A stretch of DNA of 64,000 nucleotides. Source: Leptolyngbya ohadii IS1 (GTDB lineage: Bacteria; Cyanobacteriota; Cyanobacteriia; Elainellales; Elainellaceae). Position numbers and translations under genes: made by a program. The notes under the pieces were generated by a model. The model saw only the letters and a program-made list of their open reading frames with translations, searched no databases and was not told the DNA's origin. The stretch spans positions 435,726-499,725 of the forward strand of contig NZ_NKFP01000004.1 in NCBI RefSeq assembly GCF_002215035.1. The letters are read 5' to 3'. Of the stretch, positions 33,409 through 42,951 are shown in pieces (the first letter of the stretch is position 1; the number at the start of each line of letters is the position of its first letter).

Positions 33409-34878
33409 CTAAACGCGCTCCTTCTCCGGATACTCCTCCGGTTCTTGACCGTTGCGAACAGGAGCGGGCAGGTTCGTTGCGTAGAGCTGCCGACGATGAG
33501 GCGCTTGCTGGAGATCCGTCAAGATCACGATCGCGATCGCTAACATCGCACCGCCAACGACCCCCAGACCCAGGAACATAATTCTTGAACCCTGGGCAGC
33601 TTCCTTCGGTTCAACCGCAGGTTCAATAATCTGGATGTTGCTGTTTGCCTGACGTTCCTTCACCTGAAGCTCCTGAAGGCGGGTCAGCAGCGTTTCATAG
33701 GTGCTTTGGGCAGCTTCTAGCTTACGCTCCAGTTCCCGCTGTTCCTGTTCCAGTCGGGGGAAGCCCGTTAGCCGTTGCTGATATTGGCTTCTGGAAGACA
33801 CCAGTGAGTTAAGCTGTTTCCCCAGGGCAACCCGATCGACTTCTGCTTCGAGCGCATCCTTCATCAGATTCAGCCGCAAATCCCCAACCTGCAATAGCCC
33901 ATCCGGTAGCGTGACCGATCGACCCGACACTTCCCGAACTTTCTGCCGAAGAAGCTGTCGAAGGGACTGCTGCCGCTCCTTTAAGCGACTGACGATCGGG
34001 CTACCTGCGTTAAAGCGAACCTGCTCTGTCGCAAGCTCCCGTTCTACCTCCTGCAAATCCGTGAAGACCTGCTGTACCGCAGGGGACTGGTTCACAGCGC
34101 TGATCAGGACACTTTCATCCAGCCCGATCTGGGTTTGCTGGCGCAGGGCAAGGGCGCGGGCGTTTGCTTTCTGGTATTCTGCCTGAGCTGCTGTAATTTG
34201 GTCATTGAGTGACCCCAGCGAGGTTACAGCGGTTTCGGCTTCTGTGGTTAGCGCCACCACCCCGTTTGCTTCCCGGAAGCGACGCAGCTGAGTCTCAGCC
34301 TCACGTACATTTCTCTCGGTGGTAGGCAACTGCTCTGCAATGAATTGACGGGCGCCTAACGCTTCGCTCTGACTTTTCAGCGCTTTCTCATTGACATACA
34401 GTTCCGTCAGCGTGTTGACCACTGCCGCTGCGGTTTTCGGATCAGCGTCCTCGTAGGCAACCTGAATGACATCGGCTGCGCCCACCATCTTCACGGTCAG
34501 GCGAGATTCAAGGTCTTCTGGGTCGAGCGGTTCTCCTTCTTCATTCCGCAGATTGAGCCGATCGATTGTTTGCTGAAGCAGCGGTCTGGAGGTCAGAATT
34601 TCGATCTCCGAGTTCAGAGGACTTTGATCCACCAGCAGCGATCGGAGATCCCAGGGTTGCTGATTCTGGTTCTGGTCATCCAAGCCCGTCAACATCGAGG
34701 TTTTGTCGATCCGGTAGAGCAGTTTTGCATCTGCTTCATAGGTGTTTTTAAGACGTGAGCTATAGGCAAATGCAAGCAGCACAACGGCGAAAAACGCTCC
34801 TGCGGCAAACAGCCAGGAACGCTTCAAACTGAACCAATATCGTTCCAGGTTAATGTCGAACGCTTCTCGTGATTCCAT
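33409..34878 (-). CDS. Wzz/GumC-type polysaccharide chain-length protein
   Basis: Proteins of this family sit in the inner membrane and set the length or export of exopolysaccharide or capsule chains. The 489 residues show the classic build: an N-terminal transmembrane helix (about 20-40), a periplasmic domain with a long coiled coil (about 185-420, many Gln/Glu/Leu, RQFIAEQLPTTERNVREAETQ), and a second helix near the C-terminus (about 437-460, IMFLGLGVVGGAMLAIAIVIL) preceded by an Ala-Glu-Pro-rich loop. There is no fused tyrosine kinase (no Walker motifs after the second helix); a separate BY-kinase may exist elsewhere. It is followed by its own terminator, with no capsule genes directly beside it. 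Confidence 0.9.
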   Translation of the reverse strand: MESREAFDINLERYWFSLKRSWLFAAGAFFAVVLLAFAYSSRLKNTYEADAKLLYRIDKTSMLTGLDDQNQNQQPWDLRSLLVDQSPLNSEIEILTSRPLLQQTIDRLNLRNEEGEPLDPEDLESRLTVKMVGAADVIQVAYEDADPKTAAAVVNTLTELYVNEKALKSQSEALGARQFIAEQLPTTERNVREAETQLRRFREANGVVALTTEAETAVTSLGSLNDQITAAQAEYQKANARALALRQQTQIGLDESVLISAVNQSPAVQQVFTDLQEVERELATEQVRFNAGSPIVSRLKERQQSLRQLLRQKVREVSGRSVTLPDGLLQVGDLRLNLMKDALEAEVDRVALGKQLNSLVSSRSQYQQRLTGFPRLEQEQRELERKLEAAQSTYETLLTRLQELQVKERQANSNIQIIEPAVEPKEAAQGSRIMFLGLGVVGGAMLAIAIVILTDLQQAPHRRQLYATNLPAPVRNGQEPEEYPEKERV

Positions 34879-35500
34879 GACGACTTCAGTGCGTAGTTGT
34901 TAGGGAACGGTTTCATCCAGCTGCGAAACCTGGCTTTGCCAAGGGTCGATGTCCTGTAGATTCTGGATAGGGCTGAACCCAGAAGGCAAAAGATTTAAGG
35001 CAGAATGCTTAAGGACAGAAGCTAGATGCTTAGACAACCCTTCATAGTAGATAGTAGCGATGTCCAGCTTCAGTGCAATATTCCGGGTTGCGGGTTCACA
35101 AGTTCTTTAGAGAAGAGGCTGCAATGGAGTTTTTCAATTAACTCGTGCTTTCTTTCCGGAAAAAGGCAGCGTGAGTTTTTCATGTCCAAGTAGAAAAAGG
35201 TGTTAATGGTTGGGGAAATCCTGATATTACTTTCATTCAGCAGCAACTACGCTTCATCCCCATCCTCATTTCCGTCTTCTAAAACGCTTTCATTTTGGTT
35301 TTCTACTCGTAGCAAATAGCATCCGTAATTGCCGATCGAGGCGGAGTTCAAGCTTTACTTGAGCTTGATGAATTTCCTGTTAAGAGGCTTTCAAGGGAAC
35401 GGTTTAGGATCTTTTGCTTTATTCCTTCGTCCTATTCTTTTCGTTCTATGCGGGTTTGCTTCATTATTCCCGAATAGGTAATTAAAGATCGCCTTCAGTT
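34879..35500. other. 622-base gap without a recognised gene
   Basis: Between the Wzz start and the ABC exporter stop (both minus strand). It is AT-rich with several T runs. One plus-strand frame of 55 codons (35026-35193) has no good Shine-Dalgarno and no recognisable product, so I do not call it. No terminator stands out after the exporter gene. Confidence 0.5.
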
Positions 35501-37405
35501 CTAATCGTTGCCGAGCATTTGCAGCTTGTACAAACTGGCGTACAGGCCATTGTGCTCCAGCAGTTCCTCATGGCTGCCTGCCTCTGCAAGCTGTCCCTGT
35601 TTTAGAACCAAAATGCGATCGACGCTGCGGATCGTGGAGAGACGGTGGGCAATAATAATTGCGGTGCGATCGACCAATAGGGTTTCGAGTGCCTGCTGAA
35701 TTCGGGCTTCTGTCACCACGTCCAAATTTGCCGTTGCCTCATCAAGGATGAGAATACTGGGATTGCGGATGGCTGCCCGTGCAAAGGCAAGCAACTGTTT
35801 CTCGCCTGCGGAAAGATTAGTGCCCCGCTGCCGCAGTTCCGTATTGTAACCCTGGGGCAATCGCTCAATAAAATCTGCGACGTTGGTTTGCGCTGCTGCC
35901 TGTTGCACCTGATCGATCGAGTAGGATTCGCCCAGCGTGATGTTGCTTTTCACATCGCCCGCAAACAGAAAGCCGTCCTGCAAAATCACAGCCATGCGTC
36001 GGCGTAGCTCTGCCTGGGGTAAATTGCGAATATCTTCCCCATCCAGCAGGATGCGTCCTTCGCTGACCTCATACAGCCGACAAAGCAAGCGAATAATCGA
36101 ACTTTTTCCCGCCCCGGTGGGACCGACCAGCGCTACTTTCTCTCCCGGATGAATCGTGAAATTGAGGTCGCGCAGCACATATTCGTTCGGCTTGTAGCCA
36201 AACCAGACGTGATCAAACTGAATTTCGCTCGGCTTGGGTTTATTGCTGGCTAAGCCGTTCCCGCCGATCGCCGCTACGCGGGTTGTGCCGCTGCCATTAA
36301 TCGACCCTCCAATCGACCCTCCGGAATGGGCTGCCCCTGCAAACGGCTTGACTTCCGGATCACGGATTTCGATCGGCTCCTCAAAAATATCGCTCACCCG
36401 TTCCAGTGCCGTCAGCCCTGCCTGAATGGAGGTGAATCGCTCAGCAAACTGGCGCAGCGGGTCAAACAACCGTTGAGCAAACAAAATAAACGAAGTCAGA
36501 ATTCCCAGCTCTAGGGACTGCTGTAAAACCAGCAAGCTGCCCAGCCACAATACTCCCGCGATCGCCGCCAGGGCGACCCATTCCAGGGTGGCAGACACCG
36601 CAGAATCATAAAAAATCGTGCGATCGACTTCGGCAACGTAGCGTTTATTAATCGTGCGAAACTGCTCCGCGTTAAACCGTTCCCGCCGGAAGAGCTGCAC
36701 CACGTTAATTCCCACAATGTTTTCTTGCAGGGTCGCATTCAGAGCAGACAGCTCATCCCTGGCGCGATAGTTCGCCTGCCGATACTGCTGCTGAAAGTAA
36801 ATTACCAGTGCCGTCACCGGAATCAAAAACACCACTAGCAGAGACGCCAACTGCCACTGAAGCCGAAATGCCACCCCAATCAGCACCAAAATCGAAATAA
36901 AGTCGCTGATGATGCCGATCGCCCCCGTGGAAAACACATCTCCCAGCGCATCTACGTCGCTCGTCAAGCGGGTAATGAGCCTGCCAACGGGAGTGCGATC
37001 GAAGAAGCGAGTCGCCAGAGACGTCACATGAAAAAACAGGTCATTGCGAAGATTCGCCGTAATCCGCTGCCCTACTTTTTGAATCAAATAACCCTGAACG
37101 CCGCCCAGAGACAGCTGCACCACCAGCGTCAGTACCAGCAACCCAATCAGAATCTGCGACCCGTCCGCCAGCGATTGTCCCTGTAAGAATCCCATTACGG
37201 GTTCCTGATTTGCCAGCGCCACCGCCTGACCAATGATGATGGGCTGTGCCGCGTTTGCCAGTGCTAGAGGCAGCATCAGCAGCAGCGAAAGGCTCAACAG
37301 CCGCCAGTCTCGCCGCACATAGGGAAACAAAATCTTAAACAGTCCCAGGTCAGTGGGTCTAGCACCGGAGGCAGGGCGATTAGCGATCGGCTCAGCAGAA
37401 CTCAT
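35501..37405 (-). CDS. ABC exporter, fused permease and ATPase (MsbA/LmrA type)
   Basis: A half-transporter of 634 residues from ATG 37405 (the frame extends 17 codons further; the internal ATG gives the usual N-terminus). About 30-320 is the six-helix ABC exporter membrane domain (LSLSLLLMLPLALA, VGQRITANLRNDLFFHVTSL, FDRTPVGRLITRLTSDVDALG). A Gly/Ser-rich linker of about 25 residues (GGSIGGSINGSG) is unusually long. The nucleotide-binding domain has Walker A GPTGAGKSS (428-436), LSAGEKQ signature (about 531), Walker B ILILDEATANLD and the H-loop IIIAHRLS. It dimerises to export lipids, peptides or drugs; the substrate cannot be told from sequence. Confidence 0.93.
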   Translation of the reverse strand: MSSAEPIANRPASGARPTDLGLFKILFPYVRRDWRLLSLSLLLMLPLALANAAQPIIIGQAVALANQEPVMGFLQGQSLADGSQILIGLLVLTLVVQLSLGGVQGYLIQKVGQRITANLRNDLFFHVTSLATRFFDRTPVGRLITRLTSDVDALGDVFSTGAIGIISDFISILVLIGVAFRLQWQLASLLVVFLIPVTALVIYFQQQYRQANYRARDELSALNATLQENIVGINVVQLFRRERFNAEQFRTINKRYVAEVDRTIFYDSAVSATLEWVALAAIAGVLWLGSLLVLQQSLELGILTSFILFAQRLFDPLRQFAERFTSIQAGLTALERVSDIFEEPIEIRDPEVKPFAGAAHSGGSIGGSINGSGTTRVAAIGGNGLASNKPKPSEIQFDHVWFGYKPNEYVLRDLNFTIHPGEKVALVGPTGAGKSSIIRLLCRLYEVSEGRILLDGEDIRNLPQAELRRRMAVILQDGFLFAGDVKSNITLGESYSIDQVQQAAAQTNVADFIERLPQGYNTELRQRGTNLSAGEKQLLAFARAAIRNPSILILDEATANLDVVTEARIQQALETLLVDRTAIIIAHRLSTIRSVDRILVLKQGQLAEAGSHEELLEHNGLYASLYKLQMLGND

Positions 37406-37512
37406 GCATTCAGCAGCGAAAAACGATCTCCACTGTAGCGTAAGGCACGAATACAAATCATAGACAACAAGAGAGATCCCCCGCTTCCCTGCTCCTCTGC
37501 TCCCCTGCTCCC

Positions 37513-38427
37513 CTACCCAAACTGCCGATACACATCACTCGCCGCCCGATGCAGCAGTGAATGCCGATACACCAGCGCACTCATATCCTCCGCGTAGCCC
37601 CCCCCAATCACACAGGCGACCGGATAGCCCAGCGACAGACAGGTGCTTAAAACCTGCATTTCCCGGCAAAACACCCCTCGATCGCTTAACGCCAGCTTCC
37701 CCAGCCGATCGCCCAGATGCACATCCACTCCTGCATCGTAGAACACCAGATCGGGCTTGACCTGCGAGAGGAGATCGGGCAGGTAGGCTGCCAGAGTTTG
37801 CAGGTACTCGTCGTCCTCCATCCCTTCGGGGAGGGGCACATCCAGATCGCTTTGCTGCTTTGTGCCGGGAAAATTCACGCCGCAGTGCATCGAGAAGGTG
37901 AACACACGCGGATCGTTTTGAAAGATAAAGGCAGTGCCGTCCCCCTGATGCACATCCAGATCGACAATCAGGATCTTCTGAACCAGACCCTCCTGAAGCA
38001 GCACTCGTGAGGCGATCGCCAGGTCGTTAAAAATGCAAAAGCCAGAACCATAGTCCGGAAACGCATGATGGGTTCCCCCTGCGGTCTGACAGGCTAATCC
38101 TCGCTGTAATGCCAGCCGTGCCGTGAGAATCGTTCCACCCACTGCAATACAGGTACGGTTCACCAGGGCAGGACTCCAGGGTAGCCCAATCCGTCGCTGT
38201 GCCTTGGGGTCGAGGGTTCCCTCTCGATAAGCCTGGACGTATTCCGATGTATGCACGGCTTGAATCCAGTCGATCGGCGGCAGTTCGGGCTGATGAAACT
38301 GGGAAGGATGGGCAACCCCATCGGCGATCAGCGCCTCGTAGAGGAGCCGAAACTTCTGCATCGGAAATCGATGTCCGGGAGGCAGGGGGGCGATGTAGTT
38401 GGGGTGGTAGATGAGGGGGAGATCCAT
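37513..38427 (-). CDS. Histone-deacetylase-family zinc deacylase
   Basis: An arginase/deacetylase-fold zinc hydrolase of 304 residues from ATG 38427; the upstream open frame reads through the octamer array into low-complexity Thr/His/Pro sequence and is not part of it. Seen: the catalytic His pair His120-His121 in AGGTHHAFPDYGSGF, zinc ligands Asp158 and His160 in VDLDVHQGDGTAF, the third ligand Asp235 in YDAGVDVHLGD, and the GGGYAED loop with the stabilising tyrosine. Bacterial relatives remove acetyl groups from polyamines, acetoin-pathway metabolites or proteins. The polyamine-binding protein at 5.1 kb is too far away to support a link. Confidence 0.92.
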   Translation of the reverse strand: MDLPLIYHPNYIAPLPPGHRFPMQKFRLLYEALIADGVAHPSQFHQPELPPIDWIQAVHTSEYVQAYREGTLDPKAQRRIGLPWSPALVNRTCIAVGGTILTARLALQRGLACQTAGGTHHAFPDYGSGFCIFNDLAIASRVLLQEGLVQKILIVDLDVHQGDGTAFIFQNDPRVFTFSMHCGVNFPGTKQQSDLDVPLPEGMEDDEYLQTLAAYLPDLLSQVKPDLVFYDAGVDVHLGDRLGKLALSDRGVFCREMQVLSTCLSLGYPVACVIGGGYAEDMSALVYRHSLLHRAASDVYRQFG

Positions 38428-38487
38428 TTGGGGTGGATGGGTGGGCGAGTGGATGAGTGGATGAGTGGGGAGTGGGGAGTAGGAGTT
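38428..38487. repeat. Octamer array directly before the HDAC start codon
   Basis: Read on the coding (minus) strand, CCACTCAT- and CCACCCAT-type units follow each other right up to the ATG at 38427, with CCACTCCCC units before them. This is the same family as the arrays before 20999 and 57309. No Shine-Dalgarno is present. Confidence 0.8.
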
Positions 38488-38678
38488 TGGGCAGGGCGAT
38501 CGAACTTCAGTTAAGAGACGTAGTTTGGGTGGAGGTTTGGCTCTCAAACGATGCAACGATTCCCCCAAGCGAAGATGCTGAGGAGAGCGAATTAAATGCC
38601 CTAAATGTTTTGTGGACTGGGTGTCTTCCCCTGCCCTTCGGGATCTGCACCGTTTTCAGCGAGATTGAAGCTACAACC

Positions 38679-39242
38679 CTAAAAGACAAGATAGTGCATC
38701 AGGTCTGCGGTGAGGGAAGCGGGGAGGTTGAGGCGCTGCTGGAGGTCAGCGAGATTGCGGTAGGGGCGGGATTGACGCTGCTGGACGATCGCTTGTGCCA
38801 GGATAGGGTCGATCGCAGGGAGGCGCAGGAGCTGTTCTAGGGAGGCGGTGTTGGCATTGAGGCGGGCAATCTGATCCAGGCGATCGGGGTCGTAGTAGCA
38901 GAATTGCAGGACGGGTTCCAGGGGGCGAAGGCGCTGAATGGGAAGATTTAAAGCCGCAGCGATATCCTCGATGCAGTGGAACGCAACGCCGGACTGAGAG
39001 AGGGCAACCAGCGATCGTGCCTGATGGATTGAAAGTCCGGGAAGCCGCAGCCAGTCATCGACGCAGGCTTGATTTACGTCAATCCGAATGCCTAAAGCCG
39101 CAGCCAACCTCACTTCTTCAAGGGACTGCATCCGGTAATAGGGGTCGTTTAACAGACGCGATCGCGTGGGCTGTAGCGCACCTTGGAGTGATTTTCCCCG
39201 CGTCCTATTGTTGAACCATTCCGAAAGTCCCATTGTCCGCAT
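38679..39242 (-). CDS. Helix-hairpin-helix (ComEA-like) protein
   Basis: A 187-residue soluble protein with two HhH units: about 52-95 (IDVNQACVDDWLRLPGLSIHQARSLV) and about 125-175 (LNANTASLEQLLRLPAIDPILAQAIVQQRQ followed by RNLADLQQRL). The second matches the ComEA/DNA-polymerase-beta type motif LNxNTAxxxxLLxLPxI, which usually binds DNA or mediates protein contacts. It has no signal peptide or membrane helix, unlike ComEA itself, so a cytoplasmic role is likely. An alternative start at the fourth codon (39233) is equally possible. The stop is about 60 bases before the frame of the next minus-strand shadow; no operon partner is certain, though the TM2 gene lies 66 bases upstream on the same strand. 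Confidence 0.82.
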   Translation of the reverse strand: MRTMGLSEWFNNRTRGKSLQGALQPTRSRLLNDPYYRMQSLEEVRLAAALGIRIDVNQACVDDWLRLPGLSIHQARSLVALSQSGVAFHCIEDIAAALNLPIQRLRPLEPVLQFCYYDPDRLDQIARLNANTASLEQLLRLPAIDPILAQAIVQQRQSRPYRNLADLQQRLNLPASLTADLMHYLVF

Positions 39243-39308
39243 TTCCCGTCAGTACATCCAGCGACTTTACATTCCAGTCACTTTACATCCCAGTTACCTG
39301 GCATTCAG

Positions 39309-39731
39309 TTATTTTGCATCCAGGAGCTGTCGCCGCTTTTGTTCAAATTCATACTCTGAGATTAAACCTTCCTGCCGCAATTCTTCTAACTCCCTCAGTG
39401 CATCACCGATGGCTGAAATCTGCTGAGCTGTCTGCACAGAACGATTGGCTTCGGAGCCGATCCCGCTAAACGGAAAGCGAGCTTGCCCAGCCTCCAGCGG
39501 TAGGGATAATCCTTGCTCAAATCCTTCTGAATGAAATAAATACCAGACGGCTTCAATCAGGCTGGCGATACGCGGAACGGGATTCCACGGATTTACCAAC
39601 GAGAGCGTCAAATAAAGACAGCCCCAGCCCGGTTGCCCCAGATAAAACTTATGCCAGCCCGAAATCGGCGAGACAGCCCCAGCCAGCGCCAGCAGTGCCG
39701 CAACGCGACGATCCTTCGATTTTCCCACCAT
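39309..39731 (-). CDS. TM2-like membrane protein with SHOCT-type tail
   Basis: A 140-residue protein. The N-terminal part (about 8-68) is hydrophobic and resembles a TM2 domain: AALLALAGAVSPISGWHKFYLGQ, then GCLYLTLSLV, with the Gly-x-His-Lys-Phe-Tyr-Leu-Gly turn between two helices. The C-terminal 35 residues (ALRELEELRQEGLISEYEFEQKRRQLL) are a SHOCT motif, a short helical hairpin found at the ends of many bacterial proteins. The cellular role of either domain is not established. It is probably cotranscribed with the HhH gene. Confidence 0.85.
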   Translation of the reverse strand: MVGKSKDRRVAALLALAGAVSPISGWHKFYLGQPGWGCLYLTLSLVNPWNPVPRIASLIEAVWYLFHSEGFEQGLSLPLEAGQARFPFSGIGSEANRSVQTAQQISAIGDALRELEELRQEGLISEYEFEQKRRQLLDAK

Positions 39732-40422
39732 GAAGCAGTTTAGCCCTTGAAAAATCTATCTGAACAGATCTACTTACGGATCTACTTGAAGATACTGTAT
39801 GTTTCTCAAAATGTTGTTCGAGCATCTGGAGACTTCCAGAAAATTCCCTGAAGAGAGCAAACGGGGGGAGGGCAAAGAAATCCTTTTGACTCGATCGCCA
39901 GCCATACTCCCTACGTTGAAGTCACCCATTCGCTAAAAAGCCTGTAATAATGACATCAGATCGAATTCTTATTCTTCTAAAGATACGGTAAACTCCCTGA
40001 GCCATTGTGTCGGACAGAGAAAAACAGCTGTAGACTACCTAAAGATACGGAGATGAGGACAGCTATTCCTCAGTCAAGGTTGTAGAAACGGTTTTTCAGG
40101 AGGAATAAATTTAAGGATCAAGTCTTAGGGAAAGGTAGCGATAAAGGTATAAGTCCCCCTAGTGGACTGCCGCTCACTATCTTACCCACACAGTTCACCC
40201 AGATAGTCTGCTATTAACGGTCTTCTGTTTGAGATTTTGGTTCTAAGGGATTCTTTGCATCTGCCAATTCTGGTGTTCTGCCGAGTTGAATTTGTTCACA
40301 GCCCCCCATGAACAAGCTTCTACTCCATGTCCATATCGGTGAGAATTGCTTGAGTGTTAGTGGAGTTTGAACTCCGTTTCTGCCTCTTCTCGCCCCCTCT
40401 TTAAACATCCGAAATTGAGTCC
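39732..40422. other. 691-base gap with a 12-bp direct repeat
   Basis: Divergent region before the J-TPR gene. CTAAAGATACGG occurs at 39977-39988 and 40039-40050, 62 bases apart, about six helical turns, which would put two copies on one face of the DNA. A small hairpin AGTCCCCCTAGTGGACT lies near 40150. A 64-codon minus-strand frame (40214-40408) has no recognisable product. No tRNA or known RNA found. Confidence 0.45.
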
Positions 40423-41343
40423 ATGTCGCAGACCTCCTTCTCTCCAGATTGGCTAACCCAGTTTTCCGATCCCTACGCGGTGCTTGGCTTATCCCTTAGC
40501 TCAGACGATACCCGTGTTCTTAAGCGATATCGAACTGTAGCAAAAATACTGCATCCCGATAGCTCTTCCCCCTCATTGAGCGATCGAGACTTGGCAGTGC
40601 AGCTGTTAACTCGCCTGGTTAATCCTGCCTACCAGCAGCTCAAGCAAGGAAAAACTAGAGCTGAAGTAGTCGCAGCGCTGCGGTTTCGGGTTCGTCAGCT
40701 TAACGGCGATCAGCCCCTTGTGCCCCAAACAGAATTTGGACGGCGTTTAAGTCAGGCACCTGCCCCCCAAGTCGATGTATTTTATGAGCAGGCAGTAACG
40801 CGCCTGTCCGAATCTCAATTTCAGCCCCTCAGTAACTTTGAGTCAGTCACGCATCAACTCATTGAACTCAATTTAATCTATATGCTTTTGAAAATAGGAC
40901 AGCCGCTTGTACAGGAAAAGCGCACTGGGATTGTTGCTGCTACTTCTACCTATCGATCGGAACTCCAGCTGAAGCCGGAAGAAACCCCTGAGAATGCTGT
41001 TAATTATGCTCAGCGCCACTACCAGAGAGCGCAGCAGTATGGTCGAAAGGGCAACTGGGCGCAGGCGATCGCAGAACTCCGCGATGCAGTGCGTCTGGAG
41101 CCAGCACGAGGAGAATACCATTCTCTGTTGGGTAAGGCATATTTGATGCAAAACCTGCCGGGTATGGCAAAGGTTCATATTCGGCAAGCCCTCAAATTCA
41201 ATCCGAAAGACCCACTAGCGGTTCACTATGCAGTGAAGCTGGGCGTTCCGGTGGAGATTGGGGCTGCTTCTATGACACCGTCGGAAAACGGCAAAAAGCC
41301 AGCGAATGGAGGACTGTTCAGCATCTTCGCTCGGAAGCGCTAG
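40423..41343 (+). CDS. J-domain protein with C-terminal TPR
   Basis: A 306-residue protein beginning with a J domain (about 14-80): DPYAVLGLSLSSDDTRVLKRYRTVAKILHPD with the HPD triad at 44-46, which stimulates the ATPase of an Hsp70 (DnaK) partner. After a spacer comes a TPR pair (about 195-275: YAQRHYQRAQQYGRKGNWAQAIAELRDAVRLEPARGEYHSLLGKAYLMQNLPGMA... in shorter runs), suited to bind a client or the chaperone tail. The Gly/Phe region and zinc fingers of DnaJ are missing, so this is a class C J-protein. Unlike classical J domains, the QAY...L-segment includes an insertion. It is a likely client-specific co-chaperone. Confidence 0.88.
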   Translation: MSQTSFSPDWLTQFSDPYAVLGLSLSSDDTRVLKRYRTVAKILHPDSSSPSLSDRDLAVQLLTRLVNPAYQQLKQGKTRAEVVAALRFRVRQLNGDQPLVPQTEFGRRLSQAPAPQVDVFYEQAVTRLSESQFQPLSNFESVTHQLIELNLIYMLLKIGQPLVQEKRTGIVAATSTYRSELQLKPEETPENAVNYAQRHYQRAQQYGRKGNWAQAIAELRDAVRLEPARGEYHSLLGKAYLMQNLPGMAKVHIRQALKFNPKDPLAVHYAVKLGVPVEIGAASMTPSENGKKPANGGLFSIFARKR

Positions 41344-41373
41344 AAAGCGTGGATTAGCCTGCTCAAGATTTGG

Positions 41374-41760
41374 TTATCCGGCATCAGTTCGCCGGAGCTG
41401 CTTAAACACAAGCTGAATTCCGAGTGCCAGCAGCCCAACTGCTGCGATCGCAAAAATTCCTGTGCCCAAGGTGCTAATGCCGACAACCAGGGTTCGCACT
41501 GCCGCTCCAATTCGTGCTGCCAGCATGTTGGTTGAAGAGAGCGGTTTTGCGGCAAAGGAAGTAATGATCGACTGAGTCAGCAGGTACAGCACGTAAGCAA
41601 ATCCGCCTGCAATTGCTGAGCCAGTAAAGCAGCGGAGCGGGGTAGGTGGCACATAGCTCGAATCGCCGCTAGCACTTCCGGACGGTTTGCTTCCTTCCGC
41701 AGGAGAGCTACTCTGCACGGCGCTTTCAGGAGTGGGTTGGGCAGGGGTTGGGTCTGTCAT
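41374..41760 (-). CDS. DUF3082 family membrane protein
   Basis: A 128-residue protein with a long Pro/Ser/Thr-rich N-terminus (1-40), then PLRCFTGSAIAGGFAYVLYLLTQSI and IGAAVRTLVVGISTLGTGIFAI, two hydrophobic segments typical of the DUF3082 family in cyanobacteria and plastids. Function unknown; probably two helices in a thylakoid or cytoplasmic membrane. It is convergent with the J-protein gene 30 bases away, and ispE lies upstream on the same strand. Confidence 0.82.
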   Translation of the reverse strand: MTDPTPAQPTPESAVQSSSPAEGSKPSGSASGDSSYVPPTPLRCFTGSAIAGGFAYVLYLLTQSIITSFAAKPLSSTNMLAARIGAAVRTLVVGISTLGTGIFAIAAVGLLALGIQLVFKQLRRTDAG

Positions 41761-41888
41761 GGCAGCATCTCCAGATCAATAATTCAAATCAATATGAAAA
41801 GAATCCTGCACAGATCCTCAGCAAATCTATCCTTCCATCTTAAGGAATGTGCGGGAATAGAAGCCGAAATTTACGGATGAAGAACGAC

Positions 41889-42833
41889 TCAGGCAAGCAC
41901 CTGGATTCCCTGACTGATTAAGCGGGTCGTCCAGATCTCTAGATTCGGCTCAGGTCTGCGATCGCGTAGCCGTTGTTTAACTCGATCGGCTTCTGCCTGG
42001 GAGTCCAACAGCGCAAACACTGTTGAGCCGGAGCCAGACATCATTACCCCCAGGGTTCCTAGCTCCTCCAGAATTGCCCGTAATTCCGCTACAGCAGGAT
42101 AGGCAGGCAGCACCACTTTCTCCAGGTCATTGTGCAACAGCTGTCCGATTCTCTGGCTATCGTGGTGGCAAATCGCCTGCACCAGCTCCCCAGAATGCAC
42201 ACTTTTTCGGCGTCCCAGCAGCGTCTCGCGATCGGGCGCATAGGTGTGCTGAAACTGTTTGCGGTAGGTCTGGTATGCCCAGACGGTGGAGACGGGCAGA
42301 TCTCGATACTTTGCCAGCACGGCATAAAGGGGATTGGGGCTACTCAGGGGGGCAAGCTGTTCTCCTCGACCTGTGGCAATGGCTGTCCCACCCGTGACGC
42401 AGAAGGGAATATCGGAACCGAGTTTTGCGGCAAGTTCCTGAAGCTCAACTCGCGTCAGTCCCAGATTCCAGAGCAGATCAATTCCTACCAAAACGGCTGC
42501 GGCATCGGCAGATCCACCCGCCAGCCCTGCCCCGATCGGGATATTTTTCTCTAGCGTGATCTCAACGCCGCCAAATCGCTGAAAGCTATTGGGGAACTGG
42601 TCTGCCATTAACGCCGCTGCCTGGTATGCCAGGTTTGTCTGATCAAGCGGCACCTCCGCATTGCTGCACAGTACCTGAATCCGATCGGTTCCGTTTGCCC
42701 GCAGAGTGAGGCGATCCGCAAGGTCAATACTTTGCAAAATCATTGCCAGCTCGTGAAACCCATCCGGACGATCGCCGATGATTTCCAGGTACAGATTGAT
42801 TTTGGCAGGAGCCAGCAGGGTATAGGTTTGCAT
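41889..42833 (-). CDS. ispE: IspE, 4-diphosphocytidyl-2-C-methylerythritol kinase
   Basis: IspE phosphorylates CDP-methylerythritol in the MEP route to isoprenoids (carotenoids, phytol, quinones). It belongs to the GHMP kinase family. I start at ATG 42833 (MQTYTLLAPAKINLYLEI), four codons inside the longest frame, to match the family N-terminus. The 314 residues show Lys11 in the APAKINL motif, the ATP-binding GHMP loop PIGAGLAGGSADAAAVL (about 99-115), the catalytic aspartate in LGSDIPFCVTGG, and a C-terminal VMMSGSGSTVFAL motif. Length is normal. Confidence 0.96.
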   Translation of the reverse strand: MQTYTLLAPAKINLYLEIIGDRPDGFHELAMILQSIDLADRLTLRANGTDRIQVLCSNAEVPLDQTNLAYQAAALMADQFPNSFQRFGGVEITLEKNIPIGAGLAGGSADAAAVLVGIDLLWNLGLTRVELQELAAKLGSDIPFCVTGGTAIATGRGEQLAPLSSPNPLYAVLAKYRDLPVSTVWAYQTYRKQFQHTYAPDRETLLGRRKSVHSGELVQAICHHDSQRIGQLLHNDLEKVVLPAYPAVAELRAILEELGTLGVMMSGSGSTVFALLDSQAEADRVKQRLRDRRPEPNLEIWTTRLISQGIQVLA

Positions 42834-42951
42834 TGCGAGCAGCAATCGCCTCCAGTGGGAAGTTGGCGCAAGTCAGCATTTTAGAATTTATCACTGTCTT
42901 GCCTGAGGTGCGTCATGAGTCTTGCCGAGCTAACGTTCCGACTTTACCTTC

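Noticed and set aside
35026-35193. 55-codon plus-strand frame in the 34879-35500 gap
   Set aside because: Weak ribosome-binding site and no hydrophobic or domain pattern; could be chance in an AT-rich gap.
40214-40408. 64-codon minus-strand frame before the J-TPR gene
   Set aside because: No recognisable composition or start signal, and it lies in the likely promoter region.
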